Shown in pieces: positions 35,101 through 43,594 of a stretch of DNA of 64,000 bases. Made by a program: the position numbers and the translations under genes. A model generated the notes under the pieces. The model was not told the origin of the DNA, searched no databases, and saw nothing but the letters and a program-made list of their open reading frames with translations. Every line of letters begins with the position of its first letter. Positions within the stretch are counted from its first letter, which is position 1. Source of the stretch: an uncultured Pseudomonadota bacterium. Lineage in GTDB: Bacteria > Pseudomonadota > Gammaproteobacteria > Steroidobacterales > Steroidobacteraceae. Location of the stretch: NCBI GenBank assembly GCA_946479515.1, contig CAMLGF010000010.1:20274-84273 (forward strand). The letters run 5' to 3'.

Positions 35101-36309
35101 GATTCCTGGACGCGCGCGGATGGCCAGACGGAATGGAATCTCTGGGCCATCCATCCGTGGATCGGTGCGGACGGCGAAGTGGGTGGCATCGTCATGTTCA
35201 CGGAGGTGATCACCGCCCGCAAGCGCGCCGAGGAGGCTCTGCGCGCCACCGAGGCGATGAATCGCGCCGCCATCGACAAGGCACCCATCGGCAAGGCGCT
35301 GGTGTTGCCGGACGGAACCTTCCTGAGGGTGAACCTCGCGTTGTGCCAGCTGCTCGGTTACAGCGAGGACGAGATGTTGAGCCGCGACTTCCAGAGCATC
35401 ACCCATCCCGACGATCTGGCGAGCAACCTGGTCGAGATGCGCGCGCTCGTCGAGGGGCGCTCCACCAGCTACCGGACGGAGAAGCGCTACTTCCATCGCG
35501 ATGGCCGCGTGATCTGGGCGGTGCTCAGCGTGTCGCCGGTGCGGCGCGCGGATGGCAGCGTGGATTTCCTGGTGGCGCAGATCCAGGACATCACCGAGCG
35601 CAAGAACATCGAACGCATGACGGACGAGTTCGCCGCGGTGGTGGGCAGCGAATTGCGCGCGCCGCTGCTGTCGATCCGGGATGCGCTGGGCGAGATGGCC
35701 GCGTCGCGCGAGCTGGCGATGACCGCCCAGCTGCAGCGCCTGTTCGATACCTGCCGCGCCGGCTGCGAGCGCGTGAATGCACTGGTGGAGGAGATGGCGG
35801 ATCTCGAGAAGCTGGCCACCGGGCAGATGCGATTCGACTTCCGGGACGAAGCCATCGCGATCATCACGCGCCAGGCCGTGGCGGTGAACGAGGCGTTCGC
35901 GCGAATTGCCCTGGGCGACATCGATCCGTTGCTCATGGTCTACGTGGACCCGGCGCGTTACGGGCAGGCGCTGGCGAACCTGCTGTCCAACGCCGCCCGG
36001 TTCTCGCCTCCGGGCAGTCCCATCGAGGTGCGCGTCGAAGCGCGCGAGGACTGGGTGCGCGTCTCGGTGCGTGACCACGGGCAGGGCATTCCCGAGGAGT
36101 TTCGCGCGCGCATCTTCGGCAAGTTCGCGCACCCGGCTTCCGCCACCGGACGGCAGAAGGCAGGCGCCGGCCTCGGCCTGTATCTCACCCGGCAGTTGGT
36201 GGAGCAGATGCGCGGAACCATCGGCTTCGTCAGCCAGGCAGGAGCGGGCAGCACGTTCTGGATGGAATTCCCGCGGGTCTCTCGCGGCGTCCATCGGCTG
36301 TCGGCCTGA
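32143..36309 (+). CDS. MASE1-CHASE-PAS sensor with degenerate histidine-kinase core
   Basis: A 1388-residue membrane sensor. Layout: MASE1-type membrane domain (~1-185, TVIWPPSGIVLGMLL); CHASE-like periplasmic domain (~230-450); TMs near 460-480 and 496-520; a second periplasmic sensory domain (~530-735); TM ~739-762; three PAS domains (~781-905, 909-1035, 1040-1155); dimerisation/phospho-acceptor helix (~1159-1230); ATPase domain (~1265-1380). The H-box reads VVGSELRAPL, so Ser1169 replaces the phosphorylated His of SHELRTPL. The N box (LLSNAARFSPPG), G1 (DHGQGIPEE), F and G2 (GAGLGLYL) boxes are intact. It therefore looks like an ATP-binding pseudokinase. It starts at GTG, 21 bases after HDOD4. 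Confidence 0.9.
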   Translation: MTRYLANTALLAVLYFFAGKLGLMLALPPGYATVIWPPSGIVLGMLLLHGRGLAPGAFLGSFLLNAMVGHAPHDLPTARELLLAGSIAAGSTMQALLGHALIVRWFGSPVRLRELADVVRLLAMAVPIACLVSPTVGVLSLYGMAGLQGDYAANWLTWWSGDMFGVLVFMPLTLVMSRRTALMWRDRPVQGVHAVSLMLLVLPLGLTFIAWKSLSETSYRQSQAHFESLARESEQALATRLAAYASALRSGAGIVQSSVFVSREEWRTFIDALRLREDYPGLLGLGWIEREPSATAPRDVVKYLEPGAVGGAAVSEDVNAQPLFRDAASRAGASGLPAMTKSLRLGHDEEFAPGFLLLQPVYRPGMPLADAKQRLAALRGFVFAPFQARGLLADLTPSQGRRLDVTLSRDDAPLFSTRVGDRTARFSVRRDFPAFGVTWQLEWSSTVEFERTESRGGANFVLFGGLLFTGLFAVLLVVFGRRTPAVEASGPLEQPWILPLATFALVAGGSLAAWALLSSAERAHLSSQVDAETRRLEADLERSVRDRLQVVRRMAHRWSAGGGTPYVVWRNDARDLTRQIVGLEQLQWIGPDYYLHWSEGVRRHGWFQGTDVRIDAGRARRLAASAERGLTYLTEPREIAPGESAFMAFVPVTRDGRFDGFIVATFALRELFGDVLESSAGDEFAFAVQYDGHTYFDDAGTAAADRTWQHEGAFKVDERRWTFTVNPTQRFVDEQQSWLPRIVAVTGLLIAFLSAFLVRYVLASRLRAVRLQASAQALSASEERHELAMRGMSVGLWDWDVCTNAVFLSPRARAMIGMTTPDVAPNFTGFLARLHPDDRVRVERALNGHLKQQNPFDVELRLRRDDGEYLWVHICGQAQYDAQGFALRMAGSMQDIAARKRQEQKLERSEAQLRLLVENAPAAVAMLDRDMRYLMTSRRWLQDYGLESRDIIGLSHYDVFPEIRGMPRWLDIHQRALRGERFDMREDSWTRADGQTEWNLWAIHPWIGADGEVGGIVMFTEVITARKRAEEALRATEAMNRAAIDKAPIGKALVLPDGTFLRVNLALCQLLGYSEDEMLSRDFQSITHPDDLASNLVEMRALVEGRSTSYRTEKRYFHRDGRVIWAVLSVSPVRRADGSVDFLVAQIQDITERKNIERMTDEFAAVVGSELRAPLLSIRDALGEMAASRELAMTAQLQRLFDTCRAGCERVNALVEEMADLEKLATGQMRFDFRDEAIAIITRQAVAVNEAFARIALGDIDPLLMVYVDPARYGQALANLLSNAARFSPPGSPIEVRVEAREDWVRVSVRDHGQGIPEEFRARIFGKFAHPASATGRQKAGAGLGLYLTRQLVEQMRGTIGFVSQAGAGSTFWMEFPRVSRGVHRLSA

Positions 36310-36344
36310 GTCGGCCGAGCTCGGGGGCTGGCGAGCGGAATGCG

Positions 36345-36375
36345 TTAGGCCACATACTGGCGGGACACTTATATA
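36345..36375 (+). promoter_or_regulatory. Candidate promoter before the gamma-glutamyl pathway operon
   Basis: An AT-rich island, ACTTATATATA around 36366-36376, stands out in GC-rich surroundings, 15 bases before the ATG at 36391. A weak TTAGGC box lies 19 bases upstream of TATATA. Spacing is longer than ideal, so only the -10 is reasonably convincing. There is no obvious Shine-Dalgarno in the short leader. Confidence 0.3.
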
Positions 36376-36390
36376 TAGGGCCCGACTGGT

Positions 36391-37757
<1,367 letters not shown>

Positions 37758-37758
<1 letters not shown>

Positions 37759-39158
37759 TGACCGCATCCCGTATACAGAAGACCATCAGCCCGGTGGACG
37801 GCTCCGTCTACGTGGAACGGCCGCTGGCCGATGCCGGAGAGATAGACCGGACACTGAGCGCCGCGCGCCGTGCCTTCGCCGCCTGGCGCAACGTGCCGCT
37901 CGCGGAGCGCGCCGCAGTGCTCACCCGGTTCTGCGAGGAGTTCGAGAAGCGCGGCAGGCCGATCGCCGAAGAGCTCACCTGGCAGATGGGCCGGCCGAAG
38001 CGCTACGCTCCCAACGAAGTGCGCGGCACGCTCGAGCGCGCGCGGCACATGATCGCGATCGCGGCGCAGGCGCTGGCCGACATCGACGCCGGGCCGAAGG
38101 AGAATTTCCGGCGATTCGTGCGCCGCGAACCCGTGGGCGTGGTGTTCACGGTGGCGGCGTGGAACTACCCCTATCTAATCGCCGTGAACAGCGTGGTGCC
38201 CGCGCTCATGGCCGGCAACGTGGTGCTGCTCAAGCACTCGGCGCAGACGCCGCTGTGCGCGGAGCGCTTCGCGGAGTGTTTCGCGGCGGCGGGACTGCCC
38301 GAGGGCGCGTTCCAGGTGATCCATGCCTCGCACGAGGACACGGACCGGATCATCCGCGACCCGCGTGTGGACTTCGTGGCGTTCACGGGCTCGGTGGCCG
38401 GCGGCCACGCGGTGCAGCGCGCCGCGGCGGCGCGTTTCATCGGCGTGGGCCTGGAGCTCGGCGGTTGCGATCCGGTATACGTGCGCCATGACGCCAACAT
38501 CGAGCACGCCATCGAGAACATCGTCGATGGCGCGTATTTCAATTCGGGCCAGAGCTGCTGCGGCTTGCAGCGCGTGTACGTGCACCACGGCGTGTACCAG
38601 CGATTCACGTCCGGGTTCATCGAGCTCACGCGCCGCTACGCACTGGGTGATCCCACGGACGACCGCACCACGCTGGGTCCGCTGGTGCGAACCGCCGCCG
38701 CGGACACGGTGCGCGCGCAGATCGACGCCTCGATCGCCGCGGGCGCCCGGCCCGCCATCCCCGAAGCCTCGTTCGTGGAGAGTATCGCGGGCACGCCCTA
38801 CCTCGCGCCGCAGGTGCTGCTCGACGTGAACCACACCATGCCGGTGATGCGCGAGGAAATCTTCGGGCCCGTGGCCGGCATAATGAAAGTGAGCTCGGAC
38901 GAGGAGGCCGTGAATCTCATGAACGACAGCGAGTACGGGCTCACCGCCGCGGTGTGGACCGAAGACGCCGACGCCGCCCTGGCGCTCGGCCAGCGCGTCA
39001 ACACCGGCACCTGGTTCCAGAACCGCTGCGACTACCTGGACCCGGCGCTGGCGTGGGTGGGGGTCAAGGATTCGGGCCGGGGTTGCACGCTCTCGGTGGT
39101 CGGCTACGAACACCTCACGCGGCCCAAGTCTTTCCACCTGCGGGTGACGACCACATGA
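37758..39158 (+). CDS. NAD(P)-dependent aldehyde dehydrogenase
   Basis: ALDH-superfamily enzyme of 466 residues. The general base E233 (LELGGC) and catalytic nucleophile C267 (NSGQSCCGLQR) are 34 residues apart, as in the family. The substrate-channel motif TVAAWNYPYL, the cofactor motif FTGSVAGG and the late block EEIFGPV are present. The ATG shares one base with the ligase stop (tgatg). In the proposed pathway it would oxidise a gamma-glutamyl-aminoaldehyde to the acid, equivalent to PuuC. Other aldehydes cannot be excluded. Confidence 0.9.
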
Positions 39159-40318
39159 TTGCCATGACCGGCAACTGGAACTATCCCACGCGCATCTGGG
39201 CCGGGCCCGGCCGCATCGCCGAACTACCCAAGGCATGCGCGGAGCTCGGCATCGTGCGGCCATTGCTGGTGACGGATTCCGGTCTCCGGGATTCGCACAT
39301 GGTGCGTAACGCATTGCACCTGGCGCGCGGCGCGCGGCTGTTCGCCGACGTGCGGGGTAATCCCGTGGCCGCCAACGTGGCGGCCGGTCTCGAGGCTTAC
39401 GCGGCGGGCGCGCACGACGGCGTGATCGCCTTCGGCGGTGGTTCGGCGCTGGATACGGGCAAGGTCATCGCCTTCATGAGCGGCCAGACGCGGCCGCTCT
39501 GGGACTTCGAGGACATCGGCGACTGGTGGACGCGCGCCGATCCCAAGGGCATCGCGCCTGTTGTCGCGGTGCCCACCACAGCCGGCACCGGCAGCGAAGT
39601 GGGCCGTGCCGGCGTCATCCTCAACGAGGAAACCCACCAGAAGAAGATCATCTTCCATCCGAAGATGATGCCCGGCATCGTCATCGCGGACCCTGAGCTC
39701 ACCGTCGGCCTGCCGGCACACATCACCGCGGCCACGGGCTTCGACGCCTTCGTGCATTGCTTCGAGGCGTTCTGCGCGCCCGGTTTCCATCCGCTCGCCG
39801 ATGGCATCGCGCTCGAGGGAATGCGGCTGATCAAGATCTATCTACCTCGGGCCTGCCGGCACGGCGGGGACCTGGAAGCCCGCTCGCGCATGCTGGCAGC
39901 CGCCAGCATGGGTGCCACGGCCTTTCAGAAGGGTCTCGGCGCAGTGCATGCCATCGCGCATCCGGTGGGCTCGTTCTTCAATACGCACCACGGCCTCACC
40001 AATGCCGTGCTCACGCCCTATGTCATCGTGCACAACCGCGAGGCGATCGCCGAGCGGATGAAGGTGGTCGCCCGCGTGCTCGACCTGCCCAAGCCGGGCG
40101 TCGACGGCGTGCTCGACTGGGTGCTGGCATTCCGCAAGGAGCTCGGCATTCCGCACACGCTCGCCGAGATCAAGGTGACGCTCGACAATCCGGATCAGAT
40201 CGGCCACGAGGCCTCGATCGATCCGTCAGCCGCCGGCAATCCTGTTCCCGTGGACGCGGCGATTCTGGCGCGCATCTTCCGGTCGGCCGTGAAGGGCGAC
40301 CTGTCGCTCAAGAGTTAG
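39155..40318 (+). CDS. Iron-containing alcohol dehydrogenase
   Basis: Group III (Fe-type) ADH of 387 residues with the NAD-binding motif GGGSALDTGK, the TTAGTGSEVGRAGV block and metal-ligand region TGFDAFVHCFEAF...HPLAD, then HAIAHPVGSFFNTHHG. Its ATG overlaps the ALDH stop (atga). An alcohol dehydrogenase in the slot where the polyamine (Puu) pathway has an FAD amine oxidase suggests that the glutamylated substrate carries a free hydroxyl end, as ethanolamine would. That inference is the main clue to the pathway's substrate. Confidence 0.9.
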   Translation: MIAMTGNWNYPTRIWAGPGRIAELPKACAELGIVRPLLVTDSGLRDSHMVRNALHLARGARLFADVRGNPVAANVAAGLEAYAAGAHDGVIAFGGGSALDTGKVIAFMSGQTRPLWDFEDIGDWWTRADPKGIAPVVAVPTTAGTGSEVGRAGVILNEETHQKKIIFHPKMMPGIVIADPELTVGLPAHITAATGFDAFVHCFEAFCAPGFHPLADGIALEGMRLIKIYLPRACRHGGDLEARSRMLAAASMGATAFQKGLGAVHAIAHPVGSFFNTHHGLTNAVLTPYVIVHNREAIAERMKVVARVLDLPKPGVDGVLDWVLAFRKELGIPHTLAEIKVTLDNPDQIGHEASIDPSAAGNPVPVDAAILARIFRSAVKGDLSLKS

Positions 40319-40322
40319 GCGC

Positions 40323-41159
40323 ATGGCACGCATCCTGGTGGTCGACGGCAACGAGGCCGCCACGCGGGCGCGGCACGTGGCCGTGGGCGGCACGTCCTCG
40401 GGCGAGGGTTATGCCGCGACGCTGAAGCGGCTGAAACCCGAGGTCGACACCGACATCGTTCGTCCCGCGGACGAGGACCCCAAACTACCGGAAGGCGTCG
40501 CGCTGCGCGATTTCCAGGGAGCCGTGATCACCGGCTCGGCCTTGAACGTGTACTCACGCGAGCTGGCGGTGCAGCGGCAGATCGAGCTCGTCAAGGCGCT
40601 GTTCGACGCGCAGGTGCCGGTGTTCGGCTCCTGCTGGGGGCTGCAGGTGGGCGTGACGGCCGCCGGCGGCACGGTGGTGCGCAATCCGCGCGGCCGCGAG
40701 TTCGGCTTCGGACGGCGCATCGCGCTCACGGCGGCGGGCCGCGACCATGCCATGTTCCAGGGCAAGCCCGACGTCTTCGAGGCCCCCACCGTGCACGTGG
40801 ACACGGTGGAAAGCCTGCCGTCCAACGCCACGCCGCTGGCGCACAACGACATGGGGTTGCAGGCCGCGGAGATCCGTTTCAAGAACGGCGCGACGTTCTG
40901 GGGCGTGCAATACCACCCCGAGTACAGCGTCGCCGAGATCGCCGCCATGGCACGGCGTTATGCCGGCACGCTGATACGCGACGGCCTGGTCAAAGACCCG
41001 GTGGAGCTCGAGGCGCTGGCGGCGGACCTGGTGGCGCTGGACGAGAGTCCGGAGGACACGCGGCTCGCCTGGCGTTTCGGGGTGGGGCCGTCGGTGACCG
41101 ATCCCGGCCTGCGCCTCGCTGAATTACGCAACTGGCTGGAAAAGCAGGTACTCAGATAG
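40323..41159 (+). CDS. Class I glutamine amidotransferase-like gamma-glutamyl amidase
   Basis: A 278-residue class I amidotransferase-fold hydrolase. The catalytic triad is visible as C104 (GSCWGLQVG), H198 and E200 (VQYHPEY). A stand-alone domain with no synthetase partner, in this operon, would remove the gamma-glutamyl group at the end of the route, like PuuD. It is similar in outline to GMP-synthase-type amidotransferases and has a C-terminal helical extension (~220-278). It starts 4 bases after the ADH stop. Confidence 0.86.
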   Translation: MARILVVDGNEAATRARHVAVGGTSSGEGYAATLKRLKPEVDTDIVRPADEDPKLPEGVALRDFQGAVITGSALNVYSRELAVQRQIELVKALFDAQVPVFGSCWGLQVGVTAAGGTVVRNPRGREFGFGRRIALTAAGRDHAMFQGKPDVFEAPTVHVDTVESLPSNATPLAHNDMGLQAAEIRFKNGATFWGVQYHPEYSVAEIAAMARRYAGTLIRDGLVKDPVELEALAADLVALDESPEDTRLAWRFGVGPSVTDPGLRLAELRNWLEKQVLR

Positions 41160-41167
41160 GCCGCACG

Positions 41168-42232
41168 GTGAGGATCGCCGGTCGTCGAAGGAACACTGCC
41201 TGGCCGCGAGCCCTGCTCGTGGCGGCAGCGGCGTGCGCCGTGCTGCTCTCGACGGGCTGCGTCTCTTCGATACTGGCACGCAAGGTCGTCACCGCGCCGA
41301 ACAGAAGCGGCATCAAGGCGATGTTCGCCGATTCGCCCATCGTGCAGAACGCGCCGCGCGCCTTCGGCGCGGTGTGGACCGTGCATGCCGGTCCGCCGGC
41401 CGCGGACATCGTCGTCGCCAGCATCGAGCCCGGCGACTATGGCTTCGAATACGACGTGCGGCTGAGCTACGGGGCGGGCCGCGATCCGAGCATCGATCGC
41501 CTCAATGCCTTCTGGAAGCCGGCCACGGATCTCGCACGCCGAGCCGATCCGGCCAAAGGCACCTTGCTGTTCCTGCACGGCTACCTGGAGGACAAGCGTT
41601 TTCTCACACCCTGGGCCATCCGCCTGGCTCAGGAGGGCTATCGCTGCGTCGTGCTGGATCTGCGCGGCCACGGCGAGTCGACGGGGCGGTACATCTCCTT
41701 CGGCGCCCATGAATCGGCGGACGTGTCGGCGGTGATCGACGACCTCGCGCGGCGCGGCTGGGACGTGTCGCGAGTCGGTCTGTTTGGAGTGTCGTACGGC
41801 GCTTCGGTGGCGCTGCTGACCGCCGGCCGCGATCCGCGTGTGAAGGCGGTGGTGGCATTCGAACCGTTCTCCTCCGCAGAAAGAGCCGTGCCCGAGCTCA
41901 TGCGCGCGGCGTTCCGCGCCGAAGCGCGCGGCATCAGCGACCGCCAGTTCGTCATCGCGCACCGCAAGGAAGCGCAGATCGCCGGCTTCCGCTGGGAAGA
42001 CGCGGACATCCCGGCGGCGCTGGCGCGCTCGCGGGCGCCGGTGCTGTTCTTCCACGGCGAGGCCGACACCTGGCTGTCGCCCGAGCACAGCCGGGTACTT
42101 GCCGGTTACGCACCGCCCGGCAGTGTGCTGCGGCTGGTGCCACAGGACACCCACGTGACGCTGCCGTTGCAGATCGCGCCGTTCGAGCGCGAGGTCATCG
42201 GCTGGTTCGATGCGGCGTTCACGAATCCCTAA
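41168..42232 (+). CDS. Lipoprotein alpha/beta hydrolase
   Basis: A 354-residue alpha/beta hydrolase with a lipoprotein signal: basic start (MRIAGRRRN), hydrophobic stretch and lipobox LSTGC ending at about residue 35. The nucleophile elbow is G-V-S209-Y-G (LFGVSYGASV). An oxyanion/early block LLFLHGYLEDKRFLTPWA and a plausible terminal His (QDTHVTLPL) are present. It begins at GTG 8 bases after the amidotransferase, so it is probably in the same transcript. The substrate is unknown; a membrane-tethered esterase or lipase releasing amino-alcohol head groups is speculative. Confidence 0.78.
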   Translation: MRIAGRRRNTAWPRALLVAAAACAVLLSTGCVSSILARKVVTAPNRSGIKAMFADSPIVQNAPRAFGAVWTVHAGPPAADIVVASIEPGDYGFEYDVRLSYGAGRDPSIDRLNAFWKPATDLARRADPAKGTLLFLHGYLEDKRFLTPWAIRLAQEGYRCVVLDLRGHGESTGRYISFGAHESADVSAVIDDLARRGWDVSRVGLFGVSYGASVALLTAGRDPRVKAVVAFEPFSSAERAVPELMRAAFRAEARGISDRQFVIAHRKEAQIAGFRWEDADIPAALARSRAPVLFFHGEADTWLSPEHSRVLAGYAPPGSVLRLVPQDTHVTLPLQIAPFEREVIGWFDAAFTNP

Positions 42233-42264
42233 CCACATCGTCACCGGACTGCAACGGGGCTGCG

Positions 42265-43317
42265 GTGAACTACCGGCCCGTGAAAATCCTGATCGTGACC
42301 GACGCGTGGGAACCCCAGGTCAATGGGGTGGTGAGAACCCTCAAGACCACCGCGGGGGAGCTCGGCGCCATGGGCCACGAGGTGCGGTTCCTGACCCCGC
42401 TGCAATTCCGGACGCTGCCGTGTCCGACCTATCCCGAGATCCGGCTTTCGCTGTTCGCGCGGCGCGGCGTGCATCGCGCGATTCGCGAATTCGATCCGGA
42501 CGTGCTGCACATCGCCACCGAAGGGCCGCTCGGCCTGGCGGCGCGCCGCTTCGCGCTGCTGCACGATTTCCCGTTCACCACCGCCTACCACACGCGCTTT
42601 CCGGAATACGTGCACGCGCGCTTCCGGCTGCCGCTGTCGTGGAGCTATGCCTGGCTGCGGCGTTTCCATGGCGCGGCGCGGGCGGTGATGGCGCCCACGC
42701 AGGTGGTGGTCGACGATCTCGAAGCCAATGGCTTCCGCAACGTGCGCCTGTGGTCGCGCGGCGTGGACACGACGATCTTCCGGCCGCAGCCCAGCAGGAG
42801 ACTCGACAGCGCACCACCTATCTACCTGTACGTGGGGCGGGTGGCGGTCGAGAAGAACGTCGCGGCCTTCCTCGAGCTCGACCTGCCCGGATCGAAGTGG
42901 GTGGTGGGAACGGGCCCTGCCATCGACGGCCTGAAGGCGCGCTTCCCGCTCGTGAACTATCTCGGCCTGTTGGACCGCGAGGAACTCGCCCAGGTGTACG
43001 CGGCGGCGGATGTTTTCGTCTTCCCCAGCCGCACCGACACATTCGGACTGGTGCTGCTCGAGGCCATGGCCTGCGGCCTGCCGGTGGCGGCGTACCCGGT
43101 CACCGGGCCGCGCGACGTGATCGGCGACTCCCGGGCCGGCGTGCTGCACGAGGATCTGCGCACCGCCTGTCTCGAAGCGCTGAAGCTGCGTCGTGAGGAT
43201 GCCGTGGCCCGCGCGGCGTTGTTCTCCTGGCGGGCGGCCACCGAGCAATTCCTCAGCCACCTGCGCCCGCGCAGTCGTGGCGCGTCGGTCGCGATGCTCG
43301 CCGACGAGCCGGTCTGA
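42265..43317 (+). CDS. Glycosyltransferase family 4 (SqdX/MgtA-like)
   Basis: A 350-residue GT-B retaining glycosyltransferase. The N-terminal block KILIVTDAWEPQVNGVVRTL is typical of enzymes that glycosylate diacylglycerol or phosphatidylinositol-type lipids (SqdX, bacterial glucuronosyl-DAG synthases). The C-terminal nucleotide-sugar site reads FPSRTDTFGLVLLEAMACGLPV. It starts at GTG 42265, with a nearby GTG at 42280 as the alternative. The acceptor lipid is unknown. Its place between the catabolic enzymes and the permease may be incidental. Confidence 0.85.
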   Translation: MNYRPVKILIVTDAWEPQVNGVVRTLKTTAGELGAMGHEVRFLTPLQFRTLPCPTYPEIRLSLFARRGVHRAIREFDPDVLHIATEGPLGLAARRFALLHDFPFTTAYHTRFPEYVHARFRLPLSWSYAWLRRFHGAARAVMAPTQVVVDDLEANGFRNVRLWSRGVDTTIFRPQPSRRLDSAPPIYLYVGRVAVEKNVAAFLELDLPGSKWVVGTGPAIDGLKARFPLVNYLGLLDREELAQVYAAADVFVFPSRTDTFGLVLLEAMACGLPVAAYPVTGPRDVIGDSRAGVLHEDLRTACLEALKLRREDAVARAALFSWRAATEQFLSHLRPRSRGASVAMLADEPV

Positions 43318-43338
43318 CATTTTTCCGGCTTAACAAGC

Positions 43339-43402
43339 AGTTGCGCGCAGTCGCGCGACCAGTTGCGCGCAGTCGCGCGACCAGTTGCGTGCCGTCGCGT
43401 GG
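43339..43402. repeat. 22-bp tandem repeat, nearly three copies, each a small hairpin
   Basis: The unit AGTTGCGCGCAGTCGCGCGACC occurs exactly at 43339-43360 (described as AGTTGCGCGC plus AGTCGCGCGACC) and at 43361-43382. A third, diverged partial copy follows at 43383-43402. Each unit contains the inverted repeat CGCGC-AGTC-GCGCG. It lies just after the glycosyltransferase stop and ~60 bases before the candidate permease promoter. It could be an operator array or a variable repeat. Confidence 0.85.
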
Positions 43403-43465
43403 CGCCCCGATGCCGGTGTGCGCTGGCGCTGGCACTCCCGGCCTGCAAGGGCCAGCGCGTGGCAG

Positions 43466-43496
43466 TTGCCGGCCCTGTCGAACCTCGGCCTATACT
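43466..43496 (+). promoter_or_regulatory. Candidate sigma-70 promoter for the permease
   Basis: TATACT (43491-43496) is a good -10 box, with TTGCCG (43466-43471) 19 bases upstream. It lies in the 277-base gap before the permease, giving a leader of about 90 bases. The spacing is a little long. The rest of the gap holds the tandem repeat and nothing else recognisable. Confidence 0.42.
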
Positions 43497-43594
43497 GCGG
43501 GCAAGGGGCGGTCCTTGCGTCCCGGCGTCACAGTCATAGAAGAAGAACAAACAGCGAGGACGGGCACAGACCCGTTCCCGCAGGGGAGTTGCGC

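Noticed and set aside
43318..43402. Tandem repeat considered as a CRISPR array
   Set aside because: Units are directly adjacent without spacers and only 22 bp long; no cas genes are present.
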